A stretch of DNA of 64,000 nucleotides from an uncultured Flavobacteriaceae bacterium (GCA_913020295.1 CAJWAA010000002.1:111641-175640); one strand, 5' to 3'; numbered from the stretch's first letter, positions 39,769 to 50,700 are shown. Made by a program: numbers and translations. The notes: generated by a model not told the origin, from the letters alone.

Positions 39769-40293
39769 TTGAAAAATAAAAAAATAACTACCGCTCAAAC
39801 AGCATTAAATTTTGGCTTGATACTAGGGGGAACAAATATTTTGTATGGGATTATGCTCTTCGCATTAGACATGCATTATCAAAACGATACCGCCACAAGT
39901 ATAATTGGTTACGCTTTTTTAATTAGTATCATCTTGTGGGGAATAATGCGATTTAAAAAAATTAATGGTGGTTATTTAAGATTATCAGAAGCCCTGAAAA
40001 CTGGGGTGGGCACTGCCCTTATCTCCGGCATATTGATCGCAGTCTATTTTGTTATAATGTCTCAATTCCTTGATCCAAATTTTATAGATAAATCCATCGA
40101 ATACCAAAAACAAAAGATGTTGCAGGAAAATCCAGAAATATCCCTAGAAAACGTAAATAAAATATTTGACATGCAGAAAGAATTCTCAGGGCCTTTAGTA
40201 ACCTCTGGGTTCATTATCATCTTTAATTTATTTTTTGGTTTTATCATTTCATTGGTTGTTGGTCTCGTACTTAAAAAATCTCAGCCCGAATAG
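39769..40293 (+). CDS. DUF4199 membrane protein (TTG start)
   Basis: A 174-residue membrane protein of the DUF4199 family: four hydrophobic segments (about 12-32, 43-62, 78-98 and 143-166) with a charged extracytoplasmic loop between the third and fourth. Start must be the TTG at 39769: an in-frame TAA lies 6 nt upstream and the next in-frame ATG falls at residue 25, after the first membrane segment begins. It lies 37 nt upstream of a glycosyltransferase gene; in many Flavobacteriia DUF4199 also precedes such a GT2 gene, so an operon is likely. Function unknown. Confidence 0.82.
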   Translation: MKNKKITTAQTALNFGLILGGTNILYGIMLFALDMHYQNDTATSIIGYAFLISIILWGIMRFKKINGGYLRLSEALKTGVGTALISGILIAVYFVIMSQFLDPNFIDKSIEYQKQKMLQENPEISLENVNKIFDMQKEFSGPLVTSGFIIIFNLFFGFIISLVVGLVLKKSQPE

Positions 40294-40330
40294 TACAAAT
40301 TTCATATTTTTGCGATGAAACCATCCTTAT

Positions 40331-41278
40331 ATGGAAATTTCCATCGTTATCCCATTATTGAATGAAAGTGAATCAATATTACCGCTTCACAATTGGATCA
40401 TAAGCTCACTTGAAAAGAAAAAAAATGATTATGAAATCATCTTTATTGATGATGGAAGTTCTGATTACTCGTGGGAGGTAATTGCTGAATTATGTAAAAA
40501 ATATCCCAATACTCATGGTATTCAGTTTTCAAAAAACTATGGAAAATCTCAGGCTTTACACGCAGGTTTCACAAAAGCTCAAGGAGATTTTGTAGTGACC
40601 ATGGATGCAGACCTGCAAGATTCTCCCGAGGAAATTTTATCTATGATCACTCAAATAAAAGAAGAAGATCTCGACCTGATTTCTGGATGGAAGAAAAAAC
40701 GTTATGACTCTTTTCTTTTAAAAAATTTACCCTCTAAACTCTTTAATTGGGCTGCCAGAAGGGTTTCGGGCATCAAACTCCACGATTTTAATTGCGGATT
40801 GAAGGTGTACAAGAAAGAAGTAATTAAAAACATACAGGTGTTTGGAGAAATGCACCGCTATATCCCCGTTATAGCTGCCCACGAGGGATTCGATAAAATT
40901 AATGAAAAGGTGGTACAACACCAGGCCAGAAAATATGGGAAAACCAAGTTTGGCGCCGATCGTTTTCTCAATGGATTTTTAGACTTGATTACCCTTTGGT
41001 TCATCAACGGCTTTGGTAAAAGACCGATGCATTTCTTTGGTTTTTGGGGAACTTTAATGCTTTTGGTGGGATTTGGTTTTACTCTATACCTGGGCATTGA
41101 CAAACTCTATTTCAACACCCAAAGTAGGTTGATTACTCAAAGACCAGAGTTCTTTATTGCTTTGACCATGATGATTTTGGGTGCTCAATCCTTTATTGCG
41201 GGATTTTTAGGTGAAATATTGATCCGGCACAATAAGAATATTAAAAGATATAATATTACTAAAACGACCTATGAGTAA
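40331..41278 (+). CDS. Family 2 glycosyltransferase, DPM1/polyisoprenyl-phosphate type
   Basis: A 315-residue membrane glycosyltransferase. Residues 1-220 form the GT-A catalytic domain (SIVIPLLNESESI, DDGSSD at 40-45, MDADLQDSPEEI), followed by two C-terminal membrane segments (about 235-260 and 275-300). Enzymes of this type move a sugar from a nucleotide donor to polyprenyl phosphate for envelope glycans. It overlaps the following phosphohexomutase gene by 8 nt, which could link sugar-phosphate supply and use. Confidence 0.88.
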   Translation: MEISIVIPLLNESESILPLHNWIISSLEKKKNDYEIIFIDDGSSDYSWEVIAELCKKYPNTHGIQFSKNYGKSQALHAGFTKAQGDFVVTMDADLQDSPEEILSMITQIKEEDLDLISGWKKKRYDSFLLKNLPSKLFNWAARRVSGIKLHDFNCGLKVYKKEVIKNIQVFGEMHRYIPVIAAHEGFDKINEKVVQHQARKYGKTKFGADRFLNGFLDLITLWFINGFGKRPMHFFGFWGTLMLLVGFGFTLYLGIDKLYFNTQSRLITQRPEFFIALTMMILGAQSFIAGFLGEILIRHNKNIKRYNITKTTYE

Positions 41279-42980
41279 AGCACTAAGTGCCAAAATTAGA
41301 GAATGGTCTCGCCCTCCTTTCGACAAAGAAACGGTTGATCGACTAAAAGCACTGAAACAAAACCCCAAACAACTTGAGGATGCATTTTATAAAGATTTAG
41401 AATTCGGTACGGGAGGAATGCGAGGGATTATGGGCATTGGTACCAATAGAATCAATACTTACACACTGGGAAAAAGTACCCAAGGACTCAGTAATTACCT
41501 TAAAAGTGTTTTTAATGATCAAACCATAAAGGTTGTGATTGCTTATGACTGTAGAAACAACAGTAAAAGTTTGGCTATAAAAGTTGCTGAAGTTTTTTCA
41601 GCCAACGATATTGAGGTATTTATATTCACTGATTTGAGATCTACTCCCGAGCTTTCCTTTGCTGTTAAACACCTTCAAGCCCATTGCGGAATTGTATTGA
41701 CTGCATCCCACAATCCCCCAGAGTATAATGGATATAAGGTATACTGGAAAGATGGAGGACAAATAGTTCCCCCACAGGACAGACAGATTATCGAACAAAT
41801 CAATCAAATTAAGTTTTCGGATATAAAATTTAATGCCAGACAAGATTTGATTAATTGGATTGATGAAGACATAGATCAAGCCTTTTTTGACAAATCCGTC
41901 CAATTGGGGCAGTTCAAATTGAAAGGAAGAGAAAATTTTATAGTTGTATTTACTCCCTTGCATGGAACTTCAATAACTGCTGTGCCCCAGGTATTGGAAA
42001 AAGCCGGTTACAATGATGTTCATTTGGTTAAGGAACAGTCCACTCCCAACGGCAACTTTCCCACTGTAGAATCCCCAAATCCTGAAGAACCAGAGGCCCT
42101 GCAAATGGCTTTAGAACAGGCATATGCAATTGGTGCTGATATGGTTGTTGGAACAGATCCTGATTGTGATCGTTTGGGGGTTGCAATTAGAGATCCTAAA
42201 AATAATTTCCGATTACTCAATGGAAACCAAACAATGGTGGTTATGACTTATTTTCTTCTAGAACAATGGAAGAAAAATAAGCTTCTTGATGGAAATCAAT
42301 TTGTAGCTTCAACCATAGTTTCCACTCCAATGATTCAGAAAATAGCTAAATCTTATGGAATCCACTACAAGGAAACCCTTACCGGATTCAAATGGATTGG
42401 GAAACTAATCAAGGATTTCCCATCTTTAGACTTTATTGGGGGTGGGGAAGAAAGTTTTGGTTATCTAGTAGGTGATGCAGTCCGAGATAAAGATGCTGTA
42501 ACTTCGACACTTCTTGCCTGCGAAATAGGAACTTTTGCCAAAAATAACAACCAAACTTTCTACGACATTTTGGTAGAATGTTACAGAAAATTTGGAGCTT
42601 ACAAAGAAAAACTCATCTCATTTACCCAAAAAGGAAAAGAAGGGGCAGATAAAATAAAGAACTTGATGGAGGGATACAGAAAAAATTCTCCTAAAGAAAT
42701 TAGTGGAATTAGGGTTTCTCGAAAAGAGGATTACCTCAAAAGTGAAAGAGTTTTCCTATTTGAGAATCGAACGGAGAAAATAGATTTACCTGTAGCCGAT
42801 GTTTTAATTTTTATTTTGGAAGATCACTCTAAAATTGCCATTCGACCAAGTGGTACTGAGCCCAAAATTAAATTCTACTTTAGTGTAAATGAAAAGCTTG
42901 AACAAAACAATAAATGGGATATCATGGAGTCTCATCTTGATAAAAAGATTGAAACTATTGTTAAAGGTATGGGACTGTAA
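41271..42980 (+). CDS. Phosphoglucomutase/phosphomannomutase (alpha-D-phosphohexomutase)
   Basis: A 569-residue phosphosugar mutase. Catalytic phosphoserine Ser146 in TASHNPPEYNGYK, metal loop GTDPDCDRLG (DxDxD), sugar-binding loop GGGEESFGY and phosphate-binding RPSGTEPKIKFY are all present in order. The length fits the long Bacteroidota and Bacillus PgcA-type family. Interconverts hexose 1- and 6-phosphates. The start overlaps the GT2 stop by 8 nt and the exporter gene follows without a gap, giving a GT2-mutase-exporter operon. Confidence 0.92.
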   Translation: MSKALSAKIREWSRPPFDKETVDRLKALKQNPKQLEDAFYKDLEFGTGGMRGIMGIGTNRINTYTLGKSTQGLSNYLKSVFNDQTIKVVIAYDCRNNSKSLAIKVAEVFSANDIEVFIFTDLRSTPELSFAVKHLQAHCGIVLTASHNPPEYNGYKVYWKDGGQIVPPQDRQIIEQINQIKFSDIKFNARQDLINWIDEDIDQAFFDKSVQLGQFKLKGRENFIVVFTPLHGTSITAVPQVLEKAGYNDVHLVKEQSTPNGNFPTVESPNPEEPEALQMALEQAYAIGADMVVGTDPDCDRLGVAIRDPKNNFRLLNGNQTMVVMTYFLLEQWKKNKLLDGNQFVASTIVSTPMIQKIAKSYGIHYKETLTGFKWIGKLIKDFPSLDFIGGGEESFGYLVGDAVRDKDAVTSTLLACEIGTFAKNNNQTFYDILVECYRKFGAYKEKLISFTQKGKEGADKIKNLMEGYRKNSPKEISGIRVSRKEDYLKSERVFLFENRTEKIDLPVADVLIFILEDHSKIAIRPSGTEPKIKFYFSVNEKLEQNNKWDIMESHLDKKIETIVKGMGL

Positions 42981-44801
42981 ATGAATTATTACTTTAAAAT
43001 ACTAAGGTTTGGGTTACTTTATAAAAGATTTGCTTTTTTGAATATATTTTTCAATTTCCTTTATGCAATTTTCAGTGCTCTGGCTTATGTAGCCATGATC
43101 CCTATGATGCAGATTCTATTTGGAACTACACCCAAAACATCTGTCCCACCGAACTATGAGGGGATTGGACAAATCAAAAATTACCTCGAAAATTTTTTCA
43201 ATTACAAAATAACCCAATACATGGAACAAGACAGTGGTATTGCACTTCTCTTTGTAATCAGCATGATTATTAGTTTATTTTTTCTTAAAAATATTTTCAA
43301 TTATCTAGCTATGTATTTCATCACTTTCCTCAGGAATGGTGTTTTAATGGATTTGCGAAATGAATTATTCCGAAAGACAACTACTTTACCAATTTATTTT
43401 TTCTCTGAAAAGAAAAAAGGAGATCTTATGGCCCGGATCTCTTCTGATGTCTTGGAAATTCAGCACTCTTTTTTATCCATATTAGAGTTGATCATAAGAG
43501 ATCCACTGACAATTATTTTTTCCTTAATAGTCATGTTTAGTTTTAGTGTAAAACTTACTCTATTTGTACTGATTTTTATACCCATATCCGGTGGTATAAT
43601 CTCACAGATTGGAAAGTCATTAAAACGTAAGTCAGACAGAGTTCAAAAAGAACAGGGAGAATTTTTGTCCCTTTTGGAAGAAACCTTAAGTGGAATAAAG
43701 ATCATTAAGGCCTTTAATGCAGAAAATGCTTTTGTCAAAAAATTCAAACAGTCCACCACACGTTTTTTTGATTTTTCGAATAGGCTATTAAACCGGCAAA
43801 ACCTCGCCTCCCCAGTAAGTGAGTTTTTGGGAATCATGGTCATTAGCGTGATATTATGGTATGGGGGAAAAATGGTATTGATCGATCAAAGTTTGAATGG
43901 GGCTATTTTTTTATCATATTTGGGATTAGCTTATAATATTTTAACCCCGGCTAAAGGCATCAGCAAGGCTTATTATAATATAAAAAAAGGAGATGCTGCA
44001 GCTATGCGAGTTCTCGAAATTCTCGAAGCCAATGATGACATGGAAGACTCCCCAGATTCGGTTGAAATTAAATCTTTGAAGAAGCAAATTAAATTTAATA
44101 ACGTTTCTTTTTCTTACGAACAAAGCCCGGTATTAGAAAATTTTTCGCTCGAAATTAAAAAAGGACAAACGGTTGCCCTTATCGGCCCCTCAGGAAGTGG
44201 AAAATCCACTTTGGCTAACTTGCTCAATCGGTTTTATGAGATTGACAAAGGCAGTTTAACTGTGGATGGAACTCCGATAAATCAGGTCAAAAAAAAATCT
44301 TTGTACCAACTAACCGGAATGGTAACCCAAGACTCCATTTTGTTTAATGACAGCATAAAAAATAATATTGCTTTAGGAAATCCCAACGCTACACTTCAAG
44401 AAATAAAGAAAGCATCCAAAATAGCCAATGCCAATGAATTTATAGAAAAATTAGATCAAAAATATGATAGCATCATCGGAGAGGGAGGTAACAAACTATC
44501 AGGAGGTCAAAAACAAAGGTTGTCCATTGCACGTGCCATCCTGAAAGATCCGGATATTTTAATATTGGATGAAGCTACCTCAGCATTGGATACAGGCTCG
44601 GAGAAAATGGTACAAGAAGCATTGGAGAATTTGATGAAAAACAGAACCTCTCTTGTTATTGCACACCGACTTTCGACCATCCAAAAAGCAGATTTGATCG
44701 TAGTGATCAACCAAGGTAAGATCATTGAAACCGGAACTCACAAGCAACTAATAGCTCAAAAATCGGCTTACAAGAAACTGGTAGAAATGCAAAGCTTATA
44801 G
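42981..44801 (+). CDS. MsbA-like ABC exporter (permease-ATPase fusion)
   Basis: A 606-residue half transporter: six membrane helices in residues 15-330 and an ATPase domain in 355-606 with Walker A GPSGSGKST (402-410), signature LSGGQ (506-510), Walker B ILILDEA and the IAHRLSTIQ H-loop. It probably flips a lipid or exports a glycoconjugate; MsbA-like lipid A transport is one candidate. The ATG follows the mutase stop immediately, so it is translationally coupled to the GT2/mutase genes. Confidence 0.9.
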   Translation: MNYYFKILRFGLLYKRFAFLNIFFNFLYAIFSALAYVAMIPMMQILFGTTPKTSVPPNYEGIGQIKNYLENFFNYKITQYMEQDSGIALLFVISMIISLFFLKNIFNYLAMYFITFLRNGVLMDLRNELFRKTTTLPIYFFSEKKKGDLMARISSDVLEIQHSFLSILELIIRDPLTIIFSLIVMFSFSVKLTLFVLIFIPISGGIISQIGKSLKRKSDRVQKEQGEFLSLLEETLSGIKIIKAFNAENAFVKKFKQSTTRFFDFSNRLLNRQNLASPVSEFLGIMVISVILWYGGKMVLIDQSLNGAIFLSYLGLAYNILTPAKGISKAYYNIKKGDAAAMRVLEILEANDDMEDSPDSVEIKSLKKQIKFNNVSFSYEQSPVLENFSLEIKKGQTVALIGPSGSGKSTLANLLNRFYEIDKGSLTVDGTPINQVKKKSLYQLTGMVTQDSILFNDSIKNNIALGNPNATLQEIKKASKIANANEFIEKLDQKYDSIIGEGGNKLSGGQKQRLSIARAILKDPDILILDEATSALDTGSEKMVQEALENLMKNRTSLVIAHRLSTIQKADLIVVINQGKIIETGTHKQLIAQKSAYKKLVEMQSL

Positions 44802-44879
44802 GGTCGTATTAAACTTTTTTAGAAAAAAATCATCAAAGAGAAAAAGACTTTAAAACAGCAAAATCAATTTATAAATTCA

Positions 44880-45395
44880 TTGCTATCCCCTGAGACCCGG
44901 GAGGTGGCTTTTAAAAAATTACTTGCTGATTATAAGGAAAGGCTTTACTGGCATATCAGAAAAATTGTGATTAATCATGAAGATGCTAATGATGTTTTGC
45001 AAAACACCTTCATCAAAGTTTTTGAAAACATGAGTAAATTTAGAGGTAATTCCAATATATACACCTGGATGTACAGAATAGCCACAAATGAGTCACTGAA
45101 TTTATTAAGTAAAAAATCAAGAAAGTTTGGCATATCGAACGAAGAATGGATTGAAAAGCAGGTCAATGAACTAGAATCAGATGTTTATTTTGATGGAGAT
45201 GCTATACAATTGAAATTACAAAAAGCAATAGCCACTTTGCCTGAAAAACAACGCTTGGTTTTTAATATGAGGTATTTTGAAGAAATGAAATACGAGAAAA
45301 TATCCGAAATTTTGGAGACATCTGTAGGAGGTTTAAAAGCTTCCTATCACCATGCCGTTAAAAAAATTAAAAATGAAATTAATGAACTCTCATAA
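44880..45395 (+). CDS. ECF-type RNA polymerase sigma factor
   Basis: A sigma-70 family ECF factor with region 2 (KERLYWHIRKIVINHEDANDVLQ, then FIKVFENMSKF and YTWMYRIATNESL) and region 4 (LPEKQRLVFNMRYFEEMKYEKISEI). From the TTG at 44880 it has 171 residues. Upstream in-frame codons (to 44823) read TLKQQNQFINSLL just before the TTG, which looks like genuine family N-terminus, so the true start may lie upstream at a non-standard codon. It heads a set with a probable anti-sigma and a sensor gene, so it probably controls an envelope response. Confidence 0.9.
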   Translation: MLSPETREVAFKKLLADYKERLYWHIRKIVINHEDANDVLQNTFIKVFENMSKFRGNSNIYTWMYRIATNESLNLLSKKSRKFGISNEEWIEKQVNELESDVYFDGDAIQLKLQKAIATLPEKQRLVFNMRYFEEMKYEKISEILETSVGGLKASYHHAVKKIKNEINELS

Positions 45396-45476
45396 GAGGG
45401 ATTTAAAAAAACCAATATAAATTTCGCAACAAAAATAAATGATTAATTATCAGCTAGTTAACATATATTTAAACAG

Positions 45477-45947
45477 ATGAAAAGAACAGATAAAAAGTCC
45501 CCTTTTAAGGTACCAAAAAACTATTTTAATCATTTTGATCAAAATTTAGCAAAACAAATTTTATCCATTAACCCCGTTAATGGTTTTAAAACTCCTGATA
45601 ATTATTTTCAAGAAATTGAAAATTTTATAGTTGATAGAGTTAATTACTCTAAGTTAAAAAAGGTCCACTTACTAAATTATATTTGGAAAGCCATGGCTGT
45701 TGCCTGTGTGATCACTCTATTTTTTATCAATGAAAAAAAGACCATTGACCATAACGATTTAGTCGAATTTTTCATAGAAGATTATTTGATCGCCAATACG
45801 ACTTATGATATAGCTGAACACTCTGATTATTACTTTGAAATGAGAAATTTCATTGAAAATTATGAATCCATTGATGTAGATGATGCTTTGGAAATTAGAT
45901 TATACGGGGAATCTCCTTCAAATTTAAACTTGTTTGATTATGAATAA
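45477..45947 (+). CDS. Probable anti-sigma membrane protein
   Basis: A 156-residue protein with one central membrane segment (about 72-86, AMAVACVITLFFI), basic N-terminal half (FKVPKNYFNHFDQN and a second similar phrase FKTPDNYFQEI) and acidic C-terminal half. Location between an ECF sigma factor and a secreted sensor-like gene, and the single-span topology with N-in orientation, suggest an anti-sigma factor; I do not recognise a named anti-sigma domain. Overlaps the next gene by 8 nt. Confidence 0.68.
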   Translation: MKRTDKKSPFKVPKNYFNHFDQNLAKQILSINPVNGFKTPDNYFQEIENFIVDRVNYSKLKKVHLLNYIWKAMAVACVITLFFINEKKTIDHNDLVEFFIEDYLIANTTYDIAEHSDYYFEMRNFIENYESIDVDDALEIRLYGESPSNLNLFDYE

Positions 45948-46386
45948 ATTATTGATAATTATGATTATGCTGTTTTTAAACAGCAGCTTTGGACAAAAAA
46001 GAAAAATGAGTTTTGAAAGACTCAAAGCACTTAAAATGAGCTACATAACCGAAAAAATCGGTTTGAACGCAGCAGATGAACCTTTATTTTGGGAGATCTA
46101 TGATCGATATGAAATGAGGATATATGTGGATTGTAGAAAGAAAATCAAAAACCTAAGGAGGACTTATATGAAGTCACGAGACAGCATAAGTAATAATGAA
46201 GCTTTAGAGGTGATTCAAAAAATTAATGAGTTGGAACAATATGCCCTTCGACTCAAGGAAGAGCGAGACAAATCCCTACTCAAAAAATTTTCAGCCAACC
46301 TGATCCTCGAGATGCATCGCGCAGAATACCATTTTAACCGCGATATGGTTTACAAAATGAAAAAAAAAGATGATTTCAAAAAGTGA
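45940..46386 (+). CDS. Periplasmic sensor-like protein of the ECF sigma system
   Basis: A 148-residue protein taken from the ATG at 45940 (a TTG lies two codons earlier). It has a signal peptide (about 1-20, ending SSFGQ) and a mostly helical, strongly charged mature part, similar in shape to CpxP/LTxxQ-type periplasmic sensors; in Flavobacteriia such genes are often annotated as sensor of ECF-type sigma factor. The 8-nt overlap with the anti-sigma gene supports a functional pair. Confidence 0.68.
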   Translation: MNKLLIIMIMLFLNSSFGQKRKMSFERLKALKMSYITEKIGLNAADEPLFWEIYDRYEMRIYVDCRKKIKNLRRTYMKSRDSISNNEALEVIQKINELEQYALRLKEERDKSLLKKFSANLILEMHRAEYHFNRDMVYKMKKKDDFKK

Positions 46387-46412
46387 TAAATCGGGTTAGT
46401 TTTCCACTGATC

Positions 46413-47627
46413 ATGAAATTACACCGTAACGTTGCCTTGGGTATAATATCTGGATTGGAAAGCACTCTTATCAATAGACGCCCTGCGTTCGATGTGATTA
46501 GAAAGCTTCTCAAAAGCAATCCAAGTTGGGGGTCAAAGGATCGGCGTGTTATTGCTCAAGCTTTCTACGATATTATTCGTCAAAAAAGATTATTTCATGC
46601 CCTTACGGAATCAGAAAGTGAGGAACTAAATCTTTGGCATCTCATTGGTTGTTGGATGGTGCTCAATGACTTTCCTATCCCTAAATGGATCGAGTTCAAC
46701 AATATTTATAAAGAAAGAATCAGGGTCAGAACCTCCGTTTTGATTCAAGACAGAATATTTAAATACTCTATTCCCGATTGGTTAGATCAAATGGGGCTAG
46801 AAGCTTTTGGAAAAGCTACTTGGGAAAAAGAAATTGCAGCACTTAATATTCCTGCAAATTTGATCATCAGGGTAAATAATAATAGGACTAATGTCCAAAA
46901 ACTAAAAGAAAGGCTTGAAAAAAAATATAATATTATAAGTGTTATTATTCCTGACTATCCCAACGCTTTAGTCCTTGAAAAAAAACATTCACTTCAAGGA
47001 ATAAAAGAATACCGTGAAGGTTGGTTTGAAATTCAAGATGCCAATTCACAGAAAATCACCCCTTGGTTGCACCCTGAACCGGGTAAATATTACATTGATG
47101 CCTGTGCAGGTGCCGGGGGGAAAAGTTTACACTTGGCAGACTTGACTAAAGATTCTGCAAAAATAGTTGCATTGGACATTTATCCTTCTAAACTGGATGA
47201 ACTTCGAAAAAGATGCTATAGAAACAAAATACGATCCGTTCAGACTAAAAATGTTGATGATGAAAAACTACTAAAAACAGTTAAGGCAGATGCCGATGGT
47301 GTATTGATAGATGCTCCATGTAGTGGTTTGGGGGTTCTTAAAAGAAACCCTGACACAAAATGGAACATGACTCCCGAACGGTTGGCTGATTTAACTAAGA
47401 TCCAAGAAAAATTACTTCAAACCTACGCCCCTATGGTAAAAAAAGGAGGAAATCTCGTTTATGCAACTTGTTCTATTTTACCATTAGAAAATAAAATTCA
47501 GGTGGATAATTTCCTAGATAGTAAAGTGGGATCAAAATTTGAATTAGAAAAAGAACACACTTATTTTTCACATTTGACAGGTTTTGACGGTTTCTACTGT
47601 GCCCGATTAACCAAAAAATGTGAATAA
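46413..47627 (+). CDS. RsmB/NOP-family RNA m5C methyltransferase
   Basis: A 404-residue SAM-dependent methyltransferase. I prefer the ATG at 46413 (MKLHRNVALGII) to the GTG ten codons earlier because family members begin this way. The N-terminal part is NusB-like, the C-terminal has the Rossmann motif DACAGAGGKSLHL and the two cysteines of the family: Cys303 in DAPCSGLG (catalytic) and Cys353 in YATCSILP. It modifies a cytosine in rRNA or tRNA; target not determined. It follows the sensor gene by about 27 nt. Confidence 0.9.
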   Translation: MKLHRNVALGIISGLESTLINRRPAFDVIRKLLKSNPSWGSKDRRVIAQAFYDIIRQKRLFHALTESESEELNLWHLIGCWMVLNDFPIPKWIEFNNIYKERIRVRTSVLIQDRIFKYSIPDWLDQMGLEAFGKATWEKEIAALNIPANLIIRVNNNRTNVQKLKERLEKKYNIISVIIPDYPNALVLEKKHSLQGIKEYREGWFEIQDANSQKITPWLHPEPGKYYIDACAGAGGKSLHLADLTKDSAKIVALDIYPSKLDELRKRCYRNKIRSVQTKNVDDEKLLKTVKADADGVLIDAPCSGLGVLKRNPDTKWNMTPERLADLTKIQEKLLQTYAPMVKKGGNLVYATCSILPLENKIQVDNFLDSKVGSKFELEKEHTYFSHLTGFDGFYCARLTKKCE

Positions 47628-47687
47628 AATGGTGAAAAGTTGTTTACTCTATATCCGATTTGGTAATTCAAAATCATTGGAAAAAAT

Positions 47688-47695
47688 TATTTTTG
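47688..47695 (+). promoter_or_regulatory. Candidate -7 element of purL
   Basis: TATTTTTG, an exact TAnnTTTG match, 19 nt before the purL ATG. A TTTG lies 25 nt upstream, slightly further than usual. Confidence 0.42.
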
Positions 47696-47714
47696 AAATA
47701 ACAAAAATCCATTA

Positions 47715-50700
47715 ATGATTTACTTTTTTGGCAAGCCCACAGGAATCCTATACGCAGTTAAAACCAAAAAAAACATAGACCCTTCAATTCAAGAAAAATT
47801 GGTTTGGATTTTTGGTAATCAAAAATTAATCAATAAAAAATTCATTGAGGGAAACTTTATTGGTCCTCGTGCAACGATGATAACCCCTTGGAGCACCAAT
47901 GCCGTTGAAATTACTCAAAATATGGACATTGAAGGTGTTTCGAGGATAGAAATGTTTTTTTTTAAAAATCCGAAAGAAGAGTTTGATCCCATGCTATATG
48001 AGGTTTATAACGGTTTAGATCAATCCATTTTTGATATTGATATTTTTCCTGAGCCAATGGTGAATATAACCGATATTGAAGCCTACAATCAAAAAGAGGG
48101 GTTGGCTTTAAGCAAAAAAGAAATTACCTATTTGGAAGGGTTATCAAAAAGCTTGGGACGACCCCTAACTGATTCAGAGGTCTTTGGTTTTTCTCAGGTC
48201 AATTCCGAACACTGCCGTCACAAAATTTTCAATGGGCGTTTTATAATTGATGGAACTGAACTAGAAGAAAGCTTGTTCCAAATGATAAAAAGAACTTCCA
48301 AAAAGAACCCCAACAGTATTGTATCTGCATATAAAGATAATGTGGCTTTCATATCGGGCCCTGAAATAGAACAGTTTGCACCAAAAGATGGATCTGTTCC
48401 AAGTTTATATAAAACAAGTACGATCAAGAGTGTAATATCACTAAAAGCAGAGACCCACAATTTCCCAACTACTGTAGAGCCTTTCAATGGAGCTGCTACA
48501 GGCTCCGGTGGAGAAATTCGCGACCGCCTGGCTGGAGGTCAGGGTTCGCTTCCATTAGCAGGAACGGCGGTCTACATGACCCCATACTCTAGAGTTAAGG
48601 GAGAAAGGAAGTGGGAGAAAGGTTTTCCCAAAAGAAAGTGGCTGTATCAAAACCCATTGGATTTATTGATCAAAGCATCAAATGGCGCCTCTGATTTTGG
48701 TAATAAATTTGGACAACCACTGATTTCGGGTTCTGTTTTGACTTTTGAACATAAAGAAAAAGAACAGCGCTTGGGATATGATAAGGTCATCATGTTGGCT
48801 GGTGGGGTTGGCTATGGTACTCAAGATCAGGCCCAAAAAAAGATGCCTAAAAAGGGTAACATGATTGTAATTTTAGGAGGCGATAACTATAGAATAGGTA
48901 TGGGAGGAGCTGCGGTATCCTCTGCTAATACGGGTGATTTCAGTAATGAAATTGAACTCAACGCAGTTCAACGATCCAACCCTGAAATGCAAAAAAGAGT
49001 GGCTAATGCCATTAGGGCTTTGGTCGAAAGGTCAAATAATCCAATCATTTCAATTCATGATCATGGAGCAGGGGGGCATTTGAATTGTCTATCCGAATTG
49101 GTGGAGGATACTGGTGGTGAAATACATATCAATCGACTTCCATTAGGTGATCCAACTTTATCAGCCAAGGAGATTATAGGAAATGAATCTCAAGAACGAA
49201 TGGGTCTGATATTGTCCAAAAAAGACACCCATTTACTCAAAAAGATTTCCCAGCGCGAAAGGACACCTTTCTACATTGTTGGTCAAGTTACTGGAGACCA
49301 TCATTTTTCGTTTGTCAATGATAAAAATGGTGAAAAACCGATTGACCTCGCTATTGAATCCTTATTTGGAGATGCCCCCAAAACTAGTCTTTTGGATGAA
49401 AAGAAAAAGGTGAATTTCGATAGTCTGACTTATGATTTCTCTAATGTTAAGGATTATTTAAAAAACGTACTGCTATTAGAATCAGTTGCTTGTAAAGACT
49501 GGCTCACAAATAAAGTTGACCGCTGCGTTACTGGTCGTGTAGCACAACAACAAACAGTGGGTGAATTACAACTTCCATTAAGTAATTGTGGCGTTATGGC
49601 TTTGGATTACAATGGAAAACATGGGGTGGCCACTGCCATTGGTCATGCACCTGTGACAGGGCTTATCGATCCCGCTAAAGGAAGTATCAACTCAATTGCT
49701 GAATCCCTAACTAATATTGTATGGGCTCCTTTGTCAGAAGGTCTAAAATCAGTTAGTTTATCTGCCAACTGGATGTGGCCTTGCAATAACCCAGGTGAGA
49801 ATGATCGATTGTATTGTGCCGTAAAAGCCTGCTCGGACTTTGCCATTGATTTGGGAATTAATATTCCCACAGGCAAGGACTCCTTATCAATGAAACAAAA
49901 ATATGAAGAAGGTGATGTTTTGGCCCCTGGCACTGTGATCATCTCCTCGGCAGGTCAATGTGAAGACATCAAAAAAATAGTAACTCCAGTATGCATCCCT
50001 AATAAAGGAATGCTCTATTATATCAATTTGTCCTCACAAAAACACGTCTTGGGCGGATCATCTTTGGGGCAAGTATTAAACAAAATTGGCTCTGAAGCGC
50101 CTGGAATTGAAAACATAGAGGTTTTTAAAAACACTTTCAATATGTTACAAGAGTTAATTTTGAATAAAAAAATAATATCTGGTCATGATGTTTCGTCTGG
50201 AGGATTAATCACATGCTTACTAGAAATGTGCTTCCCAACTGAAAAAGTGGGAATGGAAATTGATATGACTTTACTGAGTGAAAATGATACAATTGCATTA
50301 CTCTTTTCAGAAAATTCTGGTTTAGTGCTCCAAAGTGAAATTGATCTTACTACCCATTTTGGCGAATATGAGATAGAGTGTTTCCAAATAGGTAAAGTTA
50401 CCCAAACAGGCAAACTAACTTTTCAAAACAATAATGATCAACTGAATTTGGATGTCGCTGAGTATCGTGATCTATGGTTTTCCACCTCTGCAGCACTTGA
50501 TGCAAAACAAAATAAGTGCGCAGAAGAAAGGTTCGCTAATTATAAAACGATACCACTAAAATTCCACTTTCCTTCCTCGTTTAATGGAAAATTATCGCCA
50601 TCGAACAATCCTAAAATTAAAGCAGCCATCATAAGAGAAAAAGGGAGTAATTCTGAGAGAGAAATGGCCTATGCGATGTATTCAGCAGGTTTTGAAGTTT

